In this document: piece by piece, positions 62,685-64,000 of the stretch
How positions within the stretch are numbered: position 1 is the first letter of the stretch
Layout: each line of letters begins with the position of its first letter
DNA from: JADKAV01 sp963733395
Lineage (GTDB): Bacteria > Actinomycetota > Actinomycetes > S36-B12 > UBA10799
DNA: 64,000 bases
Assembly (NCBI GenBank): GCA_963733395.1
Contig: CAVTCZ010000019.1
Span: 310,001 to 374,000 of the forward strand
Reading direction: 5' to 3'
Translations under genes and position numbers: made by a program
The notes under the pieces: model-generated
The model's database searches: none
What the model saw: only the letters and a program-made list of their open reading frames with translations
What the model was told of the DNA's origin: nothing

Positions 62685-63086
62685 TCAGCTGATGTTGGGG
62701 TCGAAGGTGAAGATCACGAGCGTGCCCAGCGCAATCGTGAAGACGGTGGCGGTCAGCAGCGCGGCCTTGAGCCAGAACCGGGTCTGGTCGCGCTCCGAGT
62801 AGTCGTTGATGATCGTGCGCAGGCCGTTGGCGCCGTGGATCATGGCCAGCCACAACTGCAGGAGGTCCCAGACCTGCCAGAACGGGCTGCTCCAGCGGCC
62901 GGCCACGAATGCGAAGTTGATCCGCTGCACGCCGCCGTCGAGGATGTTCATGATCAGCAGGTGGCCGAGCACGAGGAAGACCAGCACGATGCCGGAGACC
63001 CGCATGAAGATCCACGACCACATCTCGTAGTTGGTGCGCCCACCGCTGCGGGCGGTCTTGGGTGCGTTCAGGGCCGGTGCGCTCAT
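62685..63086 (-). CDS. sdhD: Succinate dehydrogenase hydrophobic anchor subunit
   Basis: A 133-residue membrane anchor. Three helices: WIFMRVSGIVLVFLVLGHLLIM with the probable heme/quinone-region His, LLQLWLAMIHGANGLRTIINDY, and LKAALLTATVFTIALGTLVIFTF. ATG at 63086 overlaps the sdhC stop. Operon order sdhC-sdhD-sdhA-sdhB as in Streptomyces and Mycobacterium. Confidence 0.9.
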   Translation of the reverse strand: MSAPALNAPKTARSGGRTNYEMWSWIFMRVSGIVLVFLVLGHLLIMNILDGGVQRINFAFVAGRWSSPFWQVWDLLQLWLAMIHGANGLRTIINDYSERDQTRFWLKAALLTATVFTIALGTLVIFTFDPNIS

Positions 63087-63478
63087 GAGGTGCTCCCGAA
63101 CAGCGACTCAACGGTGTGGATGAGCATGAAGTAGGCGCCGGGGACCATGAGGACCAGCCAGATCGCCATGATCGCCCAGGTCATCTGCCGCTGCACCCGC
63201 GGACCCTTCGACCAGAAGTCGACCAGGATGATCCGGATGCCGTTCAGGGCGTGGAAGAGGACCGCGCCCACCAAGCCGACCTCCATCAGGTTCACGATGG
63301 GCGTCTTGTAGGTGGCGATCACCTCGTCGTAGGCGTTGGGGGAGACCCGGACCAGTGCGGTGTCCAGGACGTGCACGAGCAGGAAGAAGAAGACCGCCAC
63401 ACCGGTGATCCGGTGGGCGACCCAGGTCCACATCCCCTCATGCCCCCGGTAGAGCGTGCCGACCGAAGCCTTGGGCAC
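63083..63478 (-). CDS. sdhC: Succinate dehydrogenase cytochrome b556 subunit
   Basis: A 131-residue anchor. GTG at 63478 is preceded by a consensus AAGGAGGT site (63482-63489), the strongest ribosome site I noticed in the window. WVAHRITGVAVFFFLLVHVLDTALV contains the SdhC HR-TG motif and a heme-ligand His; FHALNGIRIILVDFWSKG follows. Three helices. First gene of the sdh operon; about 200 bases divergent from the bmp gene. Confidence 0.92.
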   Translation of the reverse strand: MPKASVGTLYRGHEGMWTWVAHRITGVAVFFFLLVHVLDTALVRVSPNAYDEVIATYKTPIVNLMEVGLVGAVLFHALNGIRIILVDFWSKGPRVQRQMTWAIMAIWLVLMVPGAYFMLIHTVESLFGSTS

Positions 63479-63682
63479 TGTTACCTCCTTGGGCGTGGTT
63501 ACCCATTCATGCTAGTGGGAGGGGTTCGGCATGGCTTTCCCAGAGTGGCCTAAGGCCGGTATGTCCGACTGATCCGATGACGCGGGGTTCACGGTATCTG
63601 GCCGATAACGATCCGGCGCGTCAGCCGGACAGCCCGTGTAAGGCAGGCGTAAAGTCCGCTGCGAATACTGTTTGGAGGACAT

Positions 63683-64000
63683 ATGAAGAAACTTCGCTTC
63701 GCGGTCGTCGGTACGGCTGCAGCGTTGGCCCTGGCTGCTTGCGGCAGCGCCCCCAGCGACAGCGACAGCAGTGCGTCGCCGGCGGCGAGCGGCAACAGCG
63801 ACTTCCTGGCGTGCATGGTCTCGGATGCCGGTGGCATCGACGACCGTTCCTTCAACGCTTCGGCGTACAAGGGCATCCAGGACGCGGTCGCCGAGTTCGG
63901 CATCCAGGAGAAGTTCCTGGAGTCGAAGAGCCAGACCGACTACGCGCCGAACATCAACGCCTTGGTGAACGACGACTGCGGCATCATCGTCACGGTCGGC
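63683..64000 (+). CDS. BMP/Med-family substrate-binding lipoprotein (3' end outside window)
   Basis: The first 106 residues of a basic-membrane-protein (BMP/PnrA-like) ABC binding lipoprotein. ATG at 63683 follows TTGGAGGA. Signal peptide MKKLRFAVVGTAAALALAAC ends in a lipobox LAAC; an S/D-rich linker follows. CMVSDAGGIDDRSFNASAYKGIQDA is the BMP signature (the D-x-x-SFN region that contacts the nucleoside). Known relatives bind purine nucleosides. Runs off the right edge without a stop. The same gene follows sdh in Streptomyces. Confidence 0.88.
   Translation, partial: MKKLRFAVVGTAAALALAACGSAPSDSDSSASPAASGNSDFLACMVSDAGGIDDRSFNASAYKGIQDAVAEFGIQEKFLESKSQTDYAPNINALVNDDCGIIVTVG

Overview
The window looks like a stretch of core chromosome from a high-GC Actinomycetota (actinomycete-like) bacterium. 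Evidence: very GC-rich codons, many GTG starts, ATGA/GTGA stop-start overlaps, a WhiB protein, a BldM-type regulator, DUF6350 and DUF3017 proteins, and gene order that mirrors Streptomyces and Mycobacterium (mfd-lipoprotein-mazG-eno; nnr-alr-tsaE-tsaB-rimI-tsaD-groES-groEL; whiB-bldM-guaB-guaB3; pcrA-M23-sucC-sucD-purN-purH-folD-mdh; sdhCDAB-bmp). The order or family cannot be fixed from the sequence alone. I see no prophage, CRISPR array, transposase, rRNA or recognisable tRNA.

Layout. 1-2.8 kb: end of mfd, a SurA-like lipoprotein, mazG and enolase. 3-10 kb: metabolite repair (nnr), an oxidoreductase, alanine racemase, a hydrolase and the t6A genes tsaE, tsaB and tsaD with rimI. 10-16 kb: accessory genes on both strands (aldo/keto reductase, secreted lipase, THUMP-like methyltransferase, DUF5701 protein, HMA-CDF metal transporter). 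16-18.3 kb: groES-groEL under two CIRCE elements. 18.5-24.3 kb: a regulatory block (WhiB, a MerR regulator with a B12-photoreceptor-like domain, a TPR-like protein, BldM) running into guaB and guaB3. 24-29 kb: L,D-transpeptidase, then a succinate-semialdehyde dehydrogenase plus GMC oxidoreductase pair. 29-33.5 kb: Rrf2 regulator, sulfonate-type ABC transporter and a TDT-family permease, which could form a sulfur module. 33.6-41.8 kb: guaA, secreted wall enzymes, pcrA helicase, two M23 peptidases and a lipase. 42-57 kb: B12-binding mutase subunit, sucCD, patatin, DUF6350, purNH, folD, mdh, icd, xthA, CNNM/CBS protein and trpS. 57-64 kb: D,D-carboxypeptidase, cupin, sdhCDAB, and the start of a BMP-family lipoprotein.

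Two features cut across the whole window. First, nine otherwise intact genes (eno, alr, an alpha/beta hydrolase, tsaB, lipase, pcrA, mdh, D,D-carboxypeptidase, and sdhA twice) are each broken by a frameshift. All ten events are compatible with one extra base, many of them in G or C runs. Most of these genes are housekeeping, so consensus sequencing error is the likeliest explanation; I annotate each as one gene. Second, nearly every longer intergenic gap holds inverted or tandem repeats built from a small shared set of words. At least four sequence families recur at distant sites, which suggests a genome-wide set of dispersed intergenic hairpin elements.
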